Shown: positions 25,899 through 35,938 of the stretch, piece by piece | Layout: every line of letters begins with the position of its first letter | Position numbering within the stretch: the stretch's first letter is position 1 | Assembly (NCBI GenBank): GCA_022385755.1 | Contig: MU278350.1 | Span: forward strand, 1,307,732 to 1,371,731 | DNA: 64,000 nucleotides | Source of the DNA: Trametopsis cervina | Taxonomy: Eukaryota; Basidiomycota; Agaricomycetes; Polyporales; Irpicaceae | Reading direction: 5' to 3' | Translations under genes and position numbers: made by a program | Notes under the pieces: generated by a model | The model's database searches: none | Seen by the model: only the letters and a program-made list of their open reading frames with translations | Told to the model about the DNA's origin: nothing

Positions 25899-26682
25899 AT
25901 GTCCTACCCTACACAGAATTCTACGGCTTCAGGGTTCAACTCTTACCACGGCTTCCCACAACAATATATTGGAGACCTTCATCCGCGGTCAGAGGGGACA
26001 CATAGGCCAGGAGTCCAACCTCTCCCTGCAGACACCACCTATTCTCTCATACCTCGCCAACCCGAACACAGAGCCGAGTTGCCCTCGCCTCTGACTTTGG
26101 GCGACGTACCTTTCATCAAGGCGCGCTCTACGTTCCCCTCGAACCACGATCCTTTCCTGGACTTCACATGCGCTCTCGACAGCCCTCCGCTTGACGATCT
26201 TCCTTCAGGAACGTATTTCGTAGATCCACAACCGGCTCTCCCGCACGAATCAGCGTCTGCACCCCGCTCGATCCCCCACGCGGTACCCTCCCTAACCCAG
26301 GGCAGCCCTCCGAACCCGAATGCCTACGCTCACAGTTACCGTACTATCGGCCGGTCTGCGCCACAAGTCTCTCAAGCCTTCCCTCAGGTTCAATGTTGCC
26401 CTCAATATGCCCCTCGTGTTGCTGAGCCAACTGGTTCGTATAGCTTGCCAGCTCCCCCAAACAGACTGCGCAGTAGTACTCTTCCGGTGCCCCACAATAG
26501 ATCCCCACAGGTGTATGTCCTTTATTTATTGTCATCCATAAAACTCTCAAGCTAATATCTTGGATAACAGGCTCCTTAATTCCAATGTGGTAGAGCCTAT
26601 GGGAGGCAGGAAGGCGACGTCATTGTTCGGTGCGGTCATCAGGAAGTTCGTGTGCTCCAGATATATACACTGGAGCAGATAG
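25899..26682 (+). pseudogene. Truncated paralog of the zinc-finger family (copy 1)
   Basis: The N-terminal part of the family is clear: MSYPTQNSTASGFNS against MAHPTRNPTASGFNP of copy 3, then SEGTHRPGVQPLPADT, SNHDPFLDF and PNAYAHSY. The first intron is in the same place (GTGTATGTCC to GGATAACAG, near 26515-26570). In exon 2 the donor that reads GTAAGT in copies 2 and 3 is GGAAGT here, so reading runs on to a TAG at 26680-26682. Traces of exon 3 (ACAGGAGCGT) remain near 26713, but the repeat region and zinc fingers are not found. Either a pseudogene or a gene shortened to about 225 residues without its zinc fingers. The long intact first exon leaves the second reading open. Confidence 0.7.
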
Positions 26683-27066
26683 TCACTGCTGCAGAATGAC
26701 CAATCGTAGTACAGGAGCGTTCATGTCGCCCACTACGATACCTACGGTACGTTCACAGGGAACTCACCATGCCTGACGTTAACCACAGCCGTTGTGTGTA
26801 GTTTTACATACCAGTGATGTACCAGACGAGCTCACTTCGACGTTGGAGTACACGCTTGTTGCCACCTGGCCGCCAGTAATGCCATAGCGTAAATAATATA
26901 CAGGACTTCACGTTCATGACAGACATGGTGTTCTTCTCGCCCGAGTCATGACAGATACACCGTGAGTCGATCCGTCCTGGCAGCCATTTACATCGCAAAC
27001 AGCCTAAGGCAGGCATGGGTTCATGGCCACCCTTGCAGAGGGCGATCGAGTCGTTCAAATCAGTGT

Positions 27067-27245
27067 TCCATGTTAGTTATTATTCCCTTGTCTGTCGCGT
27101 CCGAGTCGCGTTCACCTGAGGCACCCTGAGCTGATTATGTCCTCGTCATCCGTGCCTCACCCTCTGTTCCAACTGTCGTTGTCATCCGTCAGAATTCAAT
27201 TCATTCGCCACCTTCCGTCTGTGTCTAATCGTCGCCCTCTGTCTG
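27067..27245. repeat. Cassette 3' repeat segment, first occurrence
   Basis: The segment contains CCGAGTCGCGTTC, GTCCTCGTC, TCATTCGCCACC and CCGTCTGT in the same order as 36298-36460. It marks the 3' boundary of the duplicated unit. It is not seen after copy 2. Confidence 0.65.
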
Positions 27246-28545
27246 ACAACGTCACATCCGCGCGCAGCCGGATTCTGTCTGGCCAAACCAGATGAGGCAC
27301 AAACTTAGTTTCACACCCATTTGTCGCAGGCGGGAGAGCAGATGTGACGTTATTTCATGTCTCGAGGATCTCGTAGTCTAGGGATTCTTGTTTGCTTTCT
27401 GAATTACAGCAGGTTACACAGCGAGCAGCAGAATCCGGCGAGAACTGCGTGCGTTCGGAAAGCAAGCCAATAATTCTTAATCGGATTCTCTAAAGAAGAC
27501 TCTACTATGTGTGGGCAAGAGTTTAAACAGGGTCTGGTGTTTAGACACCTGCCCGGCATCTCTTCACTCCCTGAAAACAGTGGCATTTGTACTTTATTTT
27601 ATTTTACAGAGAGTGAGCATATACCTACTCGTACATACAGCATGCTACAATGCTCGTAAAATTCCCAAACTGCATTCTTATATACAATACATATATAGGT
27701 AGGTACTGAGGGTAAATAGAACATTGTTAGTCTCAATACTGTTCACAGTATGAGGTTTATGCTAAAGCGGCCGACTTGCCGATCAGGCTCCGTAGATCGG
27801 GAGCATGAAGCTGCGGCACGTGTCTGCATCTACTGTATCACGTGCAGGGTCATAGCCTCCAGACCTATTAGCGTACCCTACAGTGTATTGGAGCTCAATG
27901 TCCTCCCCCACTCTGGCCACAGTCGTCCTGGCATCGTTCATAGTCTTTTAGGATGTGTGTGAGTGCTCTATATAATACTACAGTTCTCTGTATGACTTAA
28001 TCTCATACTTGTCGAACAACTGCATGTTGTACTAGGCGAAGACACCTTCGTTGGTGGGCCTGCATGGTCAACCGACTTGATGTAATCATTATCTACCGTC
28101 TGATTTTACTATATTAAAACGGAAAATTTCTGTTTTCTAGGTGTGTCGCAATCCGCCCGGGTTGGCGTGGCCATTATCTGTCCCAGTTGGAGGCCCTGCG
28201 GTGGTATAGCCTGCTGGTAACACTCCGAGGTGAATACTAGCAAACGAGTCGTTCAACTGGCCTTGCAGACGTCTGAAGCCTTTTTGCGCATCCCAACAGA
28301 TTTTTAGCCGGACCTTCTACATTTAGGTTGTCTAGCAGTGCATGCCCATCTCCGAGTTGCTCACCACCTGAAGCTCCGCGGTTTCGGGAATCCCAGGAGG
28401 TGCATTACGGACACGATTCTCAAGACAAAAATACGTCCTCTGTGTCTTGGCTCTGATTTTACAGATGCAGGGCATCGACGTCTTGCGTGGCCGTTCTGAG
28501 GTACGTTTACATGATTAAAAGCTCTCGAAGACAGGATATAGAGCT

Positions 28546-28583
28546 GACGGACAGAATTGGACGGACAGAATCGAACGGACACC
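28546..28583 (+). promoter_or_regulatory. Conserved GGACAGAAT repeat element, copy 2
   Basis: The block has the same layout as in copies 1 and 3: two GACGGACAGAAT units, then AACGGACACC, 208 bases from the block's end to the start codon, exactly as in copy 3 although the sequence in between differs. Confidence 0.5.
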
Positions 28584-28662
28584 GCGCTCGCATGTTAAAA
28601 TACATGGATTGGAATGGAATGGATACCACATTTGCGCCACGAGGCATCTTCTTCGTATTCAG

Positions 28663-28790
28663 CACCTCACCTCCCGCGGGTTTCTTCATCCTCTACAACT
28701 ATACCACTCATCCCACGAGGCATCCTATATATAAAGCACCTCACCTCCCGCGGGTTTCTTTCTTCATCCTCTACAACTGTTTCACTCATC
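28663..28790 (+). repeat. Tandem duplication in the copy 2 promoter, with TATA box
   Basis: A unit containing CACCTCACCTCCCGCGGG and TTCATCCTCTACAACT occurs twice with a period of about 74 bases (from 28661 and 28735). TATATATAAAG at about 28726-28736 lies in the second unit, roughly 55 bases before the ATG, and is a likely TATA box. Copy 3 has unrelated sequence here apart from the last 40 bases. Confidence 0.65.
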
Positions 28791-30662
28791 ATGGCTCATC
28801 CTACCCGGAATCCTACCGCTTCGGAGTTCAATCCTCCCAACGACCTCCCACAACAAGACGTCGCAGACCTTGATCTGTGGTCAGAGGGGGCGCATAGGCC
28901 AGGAGTCCAACCTCTCCTTGCAGACACAGCCTATCCTCCCACATATCGTCAATCCGAAGACGGAGCGCGGTTGACCTCAACTCAGATCTCCGATGGCGTC
29001 ACTGTCACCGTGGCGTGCCCTGCACCCCACGTGGACTACGCGCCCTTCGCGGGTGCTGGGAGCACTCTCAGTACCTCTCCGATTGTGGACTCTTCTTTCG
29101 CGGTGGATCCGTTTGTCCGCGACTCCCAGACTATCGATCCACGATTGGCTTTCCCCTACCCCTCAGCGCTTGCAACCCATTCAACTCCTCCCGTGGTGCC
29201 TTTCCTGACCCAGGTTAACCATTCGAACTCGAATGCCTACAATTATCACGCTGGCGGCCAGTTTGTGTCACAGAGCTTTCAAGCATCTCCTCAGGCTGGT
29301 TTCGATACTCCGTTCCCCCTTCCAGTTGCTGGACCAATCGATACGCACGACCTGCAGGCACCCTCAATCGGACTGGTCGGGGGAAGTCTTTCGGGGCCTC
29401 GCATCGACTTCCCACAAGTGTATGTCTTTTCTTTGTTGTTATCCCTGCGACTCTCGAGCTGATAATATTTTGGATAACAGGTTCCCTGATCTTCATGGGG
29501 CTATGCAAACGCACGAACTGGCCATGAGGTAAGTTCCTGTGCTCCAGATATATCTACCGGGGCTGATGGTCGCGGTTGTAGTACAACGGGCGGCGATCAT
29601 TTCACAGGAGCGTACAATGCACCCATGGCACCTGTGGCGCCTTTACCGCAGGCTTCGCTTGTGTATGTCTCCGTCTTCTAATTTTGTACTATAGAGCTGA
29701 TAGCTGCGATGACAGGCCTTCAGATTGTTGGGACTATGTAGGACATCCTGTGATGGAAACGCAATCAACCTACAGGGGCCTGCCCATGTATGTGACTGTC
29801 TACTAACTCCGTATTGAAAAGCTGATAGCCGCTGTGCAGGCCTTCCAATGGTGACACCGTCACAGGACCTCCCGGATTGCCCACAGCACCTTTCGATCCC
29901 ACCGTGGTATTCGGCGAGCCCGTCATGGGCGACACCGTCACAGGACTTCCCGGATTGCCCACAGAACCTTTGGATCCATCCGCGGTATTCCACCAGCCCA
30001 GCCTGTACGGCCCTAGCTACAATGAATCCGCACGTTATCCTTCTCATAATCTCGGGACGAATCCTCTGTCCCTAGCTACGCCTATGGCGACGCAACCGGT
30101 GGACCACTGGTCCTCATACCCCCGCTTGACACATCCGTCGGCGACCATGTCGATCCACACGGGGATCTCCCACCTGCAAACTGCCGTCAGTACAAGTAAT
30201 CTTTCCCAGGGGTACATGGGCAACACACTGTTCCCTTCCATTCCTTGGCACAGTGGAACAGAGCACTCCGTGACGACTCCCGGAACTGGATTCAATAATC
30301 TCGCCGCTAGTTCTGAGCCCGTCATAGATGCCGATGAACAGCAAGCACCTGTCGTACCAACGACGACATCCCGTACGCCCCCGTACAACGCCGAGGCCCC
30401 AGTACAGACCGCGAGCAAAGCTGAGGAGGAAACGGGCTATCCTCACACCTGTGTGTGGGACCCGAACTGTGGAGCGCAATTATCGAGCAAGAGTGGGGTG
30501 CGAGCGCATATACGAGACCATTCTCGCCGAGACAATTTTGCAGAACACAAAGATATTTCGCCGAGTAGTAGAGCACCCTGTGGTAACTGTGGGATGGTGT
30601 GTCGCTGGGATAACATGGTGCGGCACTATTTCGATCAACACACCCAAGGGATGCACAAGTAG
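28791..30662 (+). CDS. Zinc-finger protein of the tandem cassette, copy 2
   Basis: I do not recognise a named family. ATG 28791-28793 starts MAHPTRNPTASEF. Exon 1 encodes about 210 residues rich in Pro, Ser and Asp (HRPGVQPLLADTAYPPTYRQ). Introns follow at about 29420-29480, 29530-29578, 29660-29715 and 29790-29840. Exon 3 starts after GTTGTAG, which keeps the frame STTGGDHFTGAYNAPMAPVA through to VPSDCWDYVG. Exon 5 has two 26-residue GDTVTGLPGLPTEP repeats, then a Ser/Thr/Pro linker. The C-terminus has C-x5-C-x12-H-x3-H (CVWDPNC...HIRDH) and then CGNCGMVCRWDNMVRHYFDQH, a second Cys/His cluster. This fits a nuclear DNA- or RNA-binding protein with a disordered N-terminal part. Frame and splice sites are intact. 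Confidence 0.8.
29850..30003 (+). repeat. 78 bp in-frame repeat in zinc-finger copy 2 (two units)
   Basis: Units start at 29850 and 29928 and encode GDTVTGxPGLPTxPxDPxxVF. The second unit diverges near its end (DPSAVFHQP). Copy 3 has one unit more. Confidence 0.85.
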
Positions 30663-31018
30663 GGCTACGGATTGGTCTCTGATGTACATAGTGACTTATG
30701 GCGGCGATTGATTGCACATCTGTACTACAGTACCACTTTAAACCATCAGTAAATACATGTCGCCTTGATATTGAAAGCGAAAAACGCGAGAATAAGATGA
30801 ACGGTCTAAACCACGAGATCACACCCTCCTTCTGCACCGCTCGCCCATGTACTTATATACCATCGCTTTCCTGACCCTGCTCGGATCATTCTAATGAGTC
30901 TATGGATCTGCATTCTCAGAATTGTCGAGCTTGGTATCGCGTATGATTTCACGCTATTCGTCTAGCGTCCTCTCTAACAGCTGGGTCTTCGTTCGGACAG
31001 CGTCCTCGGCCTCCTACC
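30663..31018. other. 3' flank of zinc-finger copy 2
   Basis: It shares the short GATATTGAAAGCGAA element with the copy 3 flank and is otherwise different. No gene is seen. Confidence 0.5.
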
Positions 31019-31640
31019 CTAGCGAAAGGTACAGGGGCCAGAGCTTGCCTCTAGCACCTTGCCAATCTCGTCGAACCTCTTCTTGGCGACCGTGCGCTGC
31101 TTATCGTAATCGGTAAATTTGTTGCCGGCATACATAGGCTGGGCAAAGATGTTCTCCGTACGAAACGCACCCGGCTCGACGATGAGCACGCGGATGTTGA
31201 ACCCGGCGACCTCCACAGCAAGAGTCTCGCCAAACACTGCACTAAAGGTAAGCCTCGACGAACTAGACCACGACGTGTATCTCACCTCGTACAGCGGCCT
31301 TCGGCGATCCATAGAGATCTGTTATAAACGCGCCTCACATTAACACACTATGCCATATGCGTAGCCCCTCCGACGCCACGCTCACTGGCCCCATCTATGG
31401 AGGAATATGTTTAAGTCGACGTACACGCTATCTCAGCCCGACACACTCACGTACACCTCCGATCGCCAACCAGTCCGATTCCTAACATAACAACGGTGCC
31501 TGTCCGCCGTGCCCGCATGTGCAGTAGCACGGCCGCCATCACATCCAACACGCAAGCCAATGCCCGCGTTGCTCACCACGACGTCGATGCACCCGAACTA
31601 ACTGGCCGCCTCATCAATCTTGCGTTGTATGACGCCCGCG
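31019..31640 (-). pseudogene. Short-chain dehydrogenase/reductase remnant
   Basis: These are C-terminal pieces of an SDR oxidoreductase. In order on the minus strand: IDVVVSNAGIG (near 31590, the NAG motif), then in another frame VLLHMRARRTGTVVMLGIG (near 31470-31540). YGSPKAAV (near 31305, the YxxxK active-site motif) is followed by an intron with GTGAGA...TTTAG borders, and FGETLAVEVAGFNIRVLIVE plus PGAFRTENIF end at 31019. The Rossmann GxxxGxG start is missing upstream, and a frameshift and a stop separate the pieces. It lies in the otherwise non-coding gap between zinc-finger copies 2 and 3, so it may have been trapped and broken during the duplications. A multi-exon gene with odd splicing cannot be fully excluded. 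Confidence 0.7.
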
Positions 31641-32869
31641 CTCGACTTGCGAAGAGACCGCGCGCAGTCCAAACAAAGACAAAGTAAGGAGACAACCGGA
31701 ACAAAGGAGATACAAAGACATAGTACGCACAGTAAATAGAGAGACCACACACAATAAAGAGAATTGAAAGGGAAAAAGATAGGTACAGAGGGTGCATGAT
31801 ACTCTCCATGGGAGGTGCCTCTGTCGAAGACGGGAGGTGACGAGGGTCAGCTAAAAGCTGACGAGATTGCACGGTGGGCTCGCCTGACTTGGGACTAGAG
31901 GAGACGGAAGTGAGGCCTAAGCTTGAGAGGAGAGCTCACGGAAACTCGCAGTGACTATGATCTGACCAAGATCGTTCTGTGAGCCGCGGAGCAAGCGCTC
32001 TACTGTATCGCCTCTTGGGGCCGTACCATCTCTCTGTGCGGTGTCCGTCGCGGTCTCTGACACACCCCACCATGCACGATCGGAGCGAAAACTTTTCTTC
32101 TACCGAATCTGCGCCAGGCAGTCGGAAAACCGCATGTTGAAGCTAGACGAGCTAGGCTGGGATGAATCAGCCACCCAAGGCAACTGACGGCTCTCATCTG
32201 GCTTTGTTGCGTATAGACAGCTAAAGGTGGTTGTGGCTCCATTGATGAGTAATCTACGAAGTGTTCAACGTTTTCTAGGTATCGGGATCCGCCGCATCGA
32301 CACGAGATATGCAGTGGTATCTGCAGCGGTATTTGTGGTGGTGTCGGCGGTGCTGGAGCCCCCTGGGAAATGCAAAGATTATGAGCTTATTGTCTCGAAA
32401 CGAGGCATTCAGCTCACCTCGTGGGCCTTTCAAACCTTGATTTCAATCACGCAGTCGGACAGTATCTTAACTGGACCTACAAGCCGACCGCATAGCCTCT
32501 GCCCAACAATGCTTGCTCATCTCTGAGCTGCGCACTACCGGAAGCTCCCTGCTTTCAACATTTTTCAAGGCATGTATGCATGGCCGATACGTGCCCAAAT
32601 CAGCACGACATCCGCATGTTGGTCGAAGATGTGAGTTTTTCCGTACTATCGTTAGCATTACCATGCCGGTCTATGACGGTGGAGAAGCTGCATAGCAAAG
32701 GCTTTGAATTGCGCAAATGCTCCTTTCCATGGACTGAAGCCGTCAGAAACAAGATGTTCAGTCATTCGCCGCCATGAGGATTTCAGTTCAGAGCTGGCTT
32801 TCTCGAAAGACCACGTATTGAAAATCTGGCCGCGCTGGCCAAAGCCGGAGGAGGGACAGATTCAGTATG
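31641..32869. other. Non-coding gap with a degenerate cassette fragment
   Basis: No gene is recognised. The stretch about 32280-32600 shows weak but ordered similarity to the 5' flank of copies 2 and 3: AACGAG then ATTCAGCT, CAGTATCTTAACTGGACCTAC, then TGCTCATCTCTGAG and GGAAGCTCC. It therefore looks like an old partial cassette copy. Confidence 0.45.
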
Positions 32870-33755
32870 ATACCCATTCGTGGTGGGCGGGAGAGCAGGT
32901 GTGACATTATTTCTAATCTAGGGATTCTTGTCTTACTTTCTGAACTACAGCAGGTCAAGCTGTGACCAGCAGAGGCCGACAAGAATTGCGTGCGTTTGCT
33001 GCCTGGGACAGCAAAATGCTGGTGTGCTTCTGAACCTGGCCTAATGGTGGCCTTATGAAATAGACTCTCATCTCTCTGCACACATTAGCTCCCCCAACAC
33101 GGACCGGAGTTTAATCTTCCTTCTTGCTCGCCCACGTGTGGCTGCAGTCGTTCACAGTATTTCAGGATAGGTGTAAGTGATCTATATAATACCACAGCTC
33201 TCTACATAGCTTACTCTCATGGTTGTCGGGGAACCTCACGTCGTACTAGGCGAAGGCACCGCGCCGGTAGGCCTGCATGCTCAGCCCACTCAATGTAATT
33301 CGCATCTACCATCTGACTTCATATCAAGATGGACGAATTTTGTCCTTCGGGCATCGCAATCCGCTCAGATCAGCGCAGCTAAAATCTGTCCTCAGCTGGA
33401 GCCCCTGCGGTGATCGAGCCTGCCGGTAAAACTCCGAGGTGAACACTAGCAAACGAGTCGTTCAGCTGGCTTTGCAGACGTCTGAAGCCTTTTTGTGCAT
33501 CCCAACAGAATTCTTAGCCGGACCTTCTACATTTAGGCTGTCTAGCAGTGCATGCCCATCTCCGAGTTGCTCACCACCTGAAGCTCCCCGGTTTCGGGAA
33601 TCCCAGGAGGTGCATAACAGACGCGACCCTAAAGACAAAAATGTGTCCTCTGTATCCCGGCCCTGATTCTATAGATGCAGGGCATCGACGTCTTGTGTGG
33701 CCGTTCTGAGGTATGTTTACACGATTAGAAACTCTCGAAGACAGGATATAGAGCT

Positions 33756-33793
33756 GACGGACAGAATCGGACGGACAGAATCGAACGGATACC
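33756..33793 (+). promoter_or_regulatory. Conserved GGACAGAAT repeat element, copy 3
   Basis: Two GACGGACAGAATCG units are followed by AACGGATACC, 208 bases before the ATG. It is nearly identical to the copy 1 and copy 2 blocks. Confidence 0.5.
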
Positions 33794-34000
33794 GCGCTCG
33801 CATGTTAAAAGCTCTCAAAGACATAAATTGGAGTGGAAGGCCAGATTCAAGGATACCGTGCCCGCAACATGCGGCTCTGGGCTACTATTTATTGACCAGT
33901 ACGGGCCAGTTAAACCAACTGACAGCCCCCCAACTTCGTCGTCTCGACTCTCCTATTCATCTTTCACGACTACTCATCCTCTACAACTATTTCACTCATC

Positions 34001-35938
34001 ATGGCTCATCCTACCCGGAATCCTACCGCTTCGGGGTTCAACCCTCCCATCGACCTCCCACAACAAGACGTCGCAGACCTTGATCTGTGGTCAGAGGGGG
34101 CGCATAGGCCAGGAGTCCAGCCTCTCCTTGCAGACACAGCCTATCCTCCCACATATCGTCAATCCGAAGACGGAGCGCGATTGACCTCAACTCAGATCTC
34201 GGATGGCTTCACCCTCACCGTGGCGCGCCCTGCACCCCACGTGGACTACGCACCCTTCGCGGGTACTGGAAGCACTCTCAGTAGCTCTCTGATTGAGGAC
34301 TCTTCTTTCGCGGTGGATTCGTTTGTCCCTGACTCCCAGACTATCGATCCACGATTGGCTTTGCTCTACCCCTCAGCGCTTGCAGCGTCTTTCCTGACCC
34401 AGGATAGCCATTCGAACTCGAATGCCTACAATTATCACGCTGGCGGCCAGTTTGTGTCACAGAGCTTTCAAGCATCTCCTCAGGCTGGTTTCGATACTCC
34501 GTTCCCCCTTCCAGTTGCTGGACCAATCGATACGCACGACCTGCAGGCACCCTCAATCGGACTGGTCGGGGGAAGTGCTTCGGGGCCTCGCATCGACTTC
34601 CCACAAGTGTATGTCTTTTGTTTGTTGTTATCCCTGCGACTCTCGAGCTGATAATATTTTGGATAACAGGTTCCCTGATCTTCATGGGGCCATGCAAACG
34701 CACGAACTGGCCATGAGGTAAGTTCTTGTGCTCCAGATATATCTACCGCGGCTGATGGTCGCGGTTGTAGTACAACGGGCGGCGATCATTTCACAGGAGC
34801 GTACAATGCACCCATGGCACCTGTGGCGCCTTCACCGCAGGCTTCGCTTGTGTATGTCTCCGTCTTCCAATTTTGTACCATAGAGCTGATAGCTGGGATG
34901 ACAGGCCTTCAGATCGTTGGGACTATGTAGGATATCCTGTGATGGAAACGCAATCAACCTACAGGGGCCTGCCCATGTATGTGACTGTCTACTAACTCCG
35001 TATTGAAAAGCTGATAGCCGCTGTGCAGGCCTTCCAATGGTGACACCGTCACAGGACCTCCCGGATTGCCCACAGCACCTTTCGATCCAACCGTGGTATT
35101 CGGCGAGCCCGTCATGGGCGACACCGTCACAGGACTTCCCGGATTGCCCACAGAACCTTTCGATCCCACCGTGGTATTCGGCGAGCCCGTCATGGGCGAC
35201 ACCGTCACAGGACTTCCCGGATTGCCCACAGAACCTTTCGATCCATCCGCGGTATTCCACCAGCCCAGCCTGTACGGCCCTAGCTACAATGAATCCGCAC
35301 GTTATCCTTCTCATAATCTCGGGACGAATCCTCTGTCCCTAGCTACGCCTATGGCGACGCAACCGGTGGACCACTGGTCCTCATACCCCCGCTTGACACA
35401 TCCGTCGGCGACCATGTCGACTCACACGGGGATCTCCCACCTGCAAACTGCCGTCAGTACAAGTAATCTTTCCCAGGGGTACATGGACAACACACTGTTC
35501 CCTTCCATTCCTTGGCACACTGGAACAGAGCACTCCGTGACGACTCCCGGAACTGGATACAATAATCTCGCCGCTAGTTCTGAGCCCGTCATAGATGCCG
35601 ATGAACAGCAAGCACCTGTCGCACCAACGACGCCATCCCGTACGCCTCCATACACCACCGAGTCCCCTGCACAGACCGCGAGTACAGCCGAGGAGAAACC
35701 TCACATCTGTATGTGGAACCCGAACTGTAGAGCGCAAATATATACCAGGAAAGGGCTCAGCTTGCATGTACGAGATCATAATTTCCGGGATAATTTTTCA
35801 AAACTCGACTATCTTCCGTCTGACCGTATCGCGCCCTGTGGTAAATGTGGAGAGAAGTGTCGCTGGGATAACATGGTGCGCCATTATGAGGAACAACACT
35901 TTAAACGTCGGGACAGGGAGGGGGCAGGAGAACCGTAG
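34001..35938 (+). CDS. Zinc-finger protein of the tandem cassette, copy 3
   Basis: The gene has the same five-exon structure as copy 2, starting at ATG 34001-34003 (MAHPTRNPTASGF). Exon 1 differs from copy 2 by about a dozen substitutions and a short deletion near SALAASFLTQ. Introns 1-4 are nearly identical in sequence. Exon 5 has three units of the 26-residue GDTVTGLPGLPT repeat instead of two. The C-terminus keeps the Cys/His frame (CMWNPNC...HVRDH and CGKCGEKCRWDNMVRHYEEQH) but differs at many positions between the ligands and ends in a basic tail FKRRDREGAGEP. Stop is at 35936-35938. The family is unnamed; by layout it is a putative nuclear nucleic-acid-binding protein. All splice sites and the reading frame are intact. 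Confidence 0.8.
35039..35270 (+). repeat. 78 bp in-frame repeat in zinc-finger copy 3 (three units)
   Basis: Units start at 35039, 35117 and 35195. The extra unit relative to copy 2 keeps the frame and is almost identical to its neighbour, which points to recent expansion by slippage or unequal exchange. Confidence 0.85.

Larger units (their letters stand above)
25440..27260. repeat. Zinc-finger cassette, copy 1 (oldest, most decayed)
   Basis: The cassette unit starts with a GCGGGAGAGCAG...CAGGTCAAGCTG segment (25450-25640), also found at 27328 and 32880. It continues with the GACGGACAGAAT promoter element, the gene, and a 3' segment with TTCATTCGCCACC (27067-27245), also found after copy 3 (36298-36460). 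Similarity of this copy to the others is clear but well below that between copies 2 and 3. Confidence 0.7.
27320..30775. repeat. Zinc-finger cassette, copy 2
   Basis: The duplicated unit begins with the GGGAGAGCAG segment (27328-27480). A long 5' flank (27907-28600) is matched base for base over long stretches by 33140-33830. The gene follows, and the unit ends with a shared GATATTGAAAGCGAA element near 30765. Compared with copy 3, identity is very high from about 28240 to the end of the proline-rich part of the gene, then drops at the zinc fingers. Confidence 0.8.

Noticed and set aside
34832..35314. Long minus-strand open frames (29643-30047 and 34832-35314) conserved in both zinc-finger copies
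   Set aside because: They mirror the repeat and introns of the plus-strand gene; their conservation follows from the duplication and they lack any gene-like feature.
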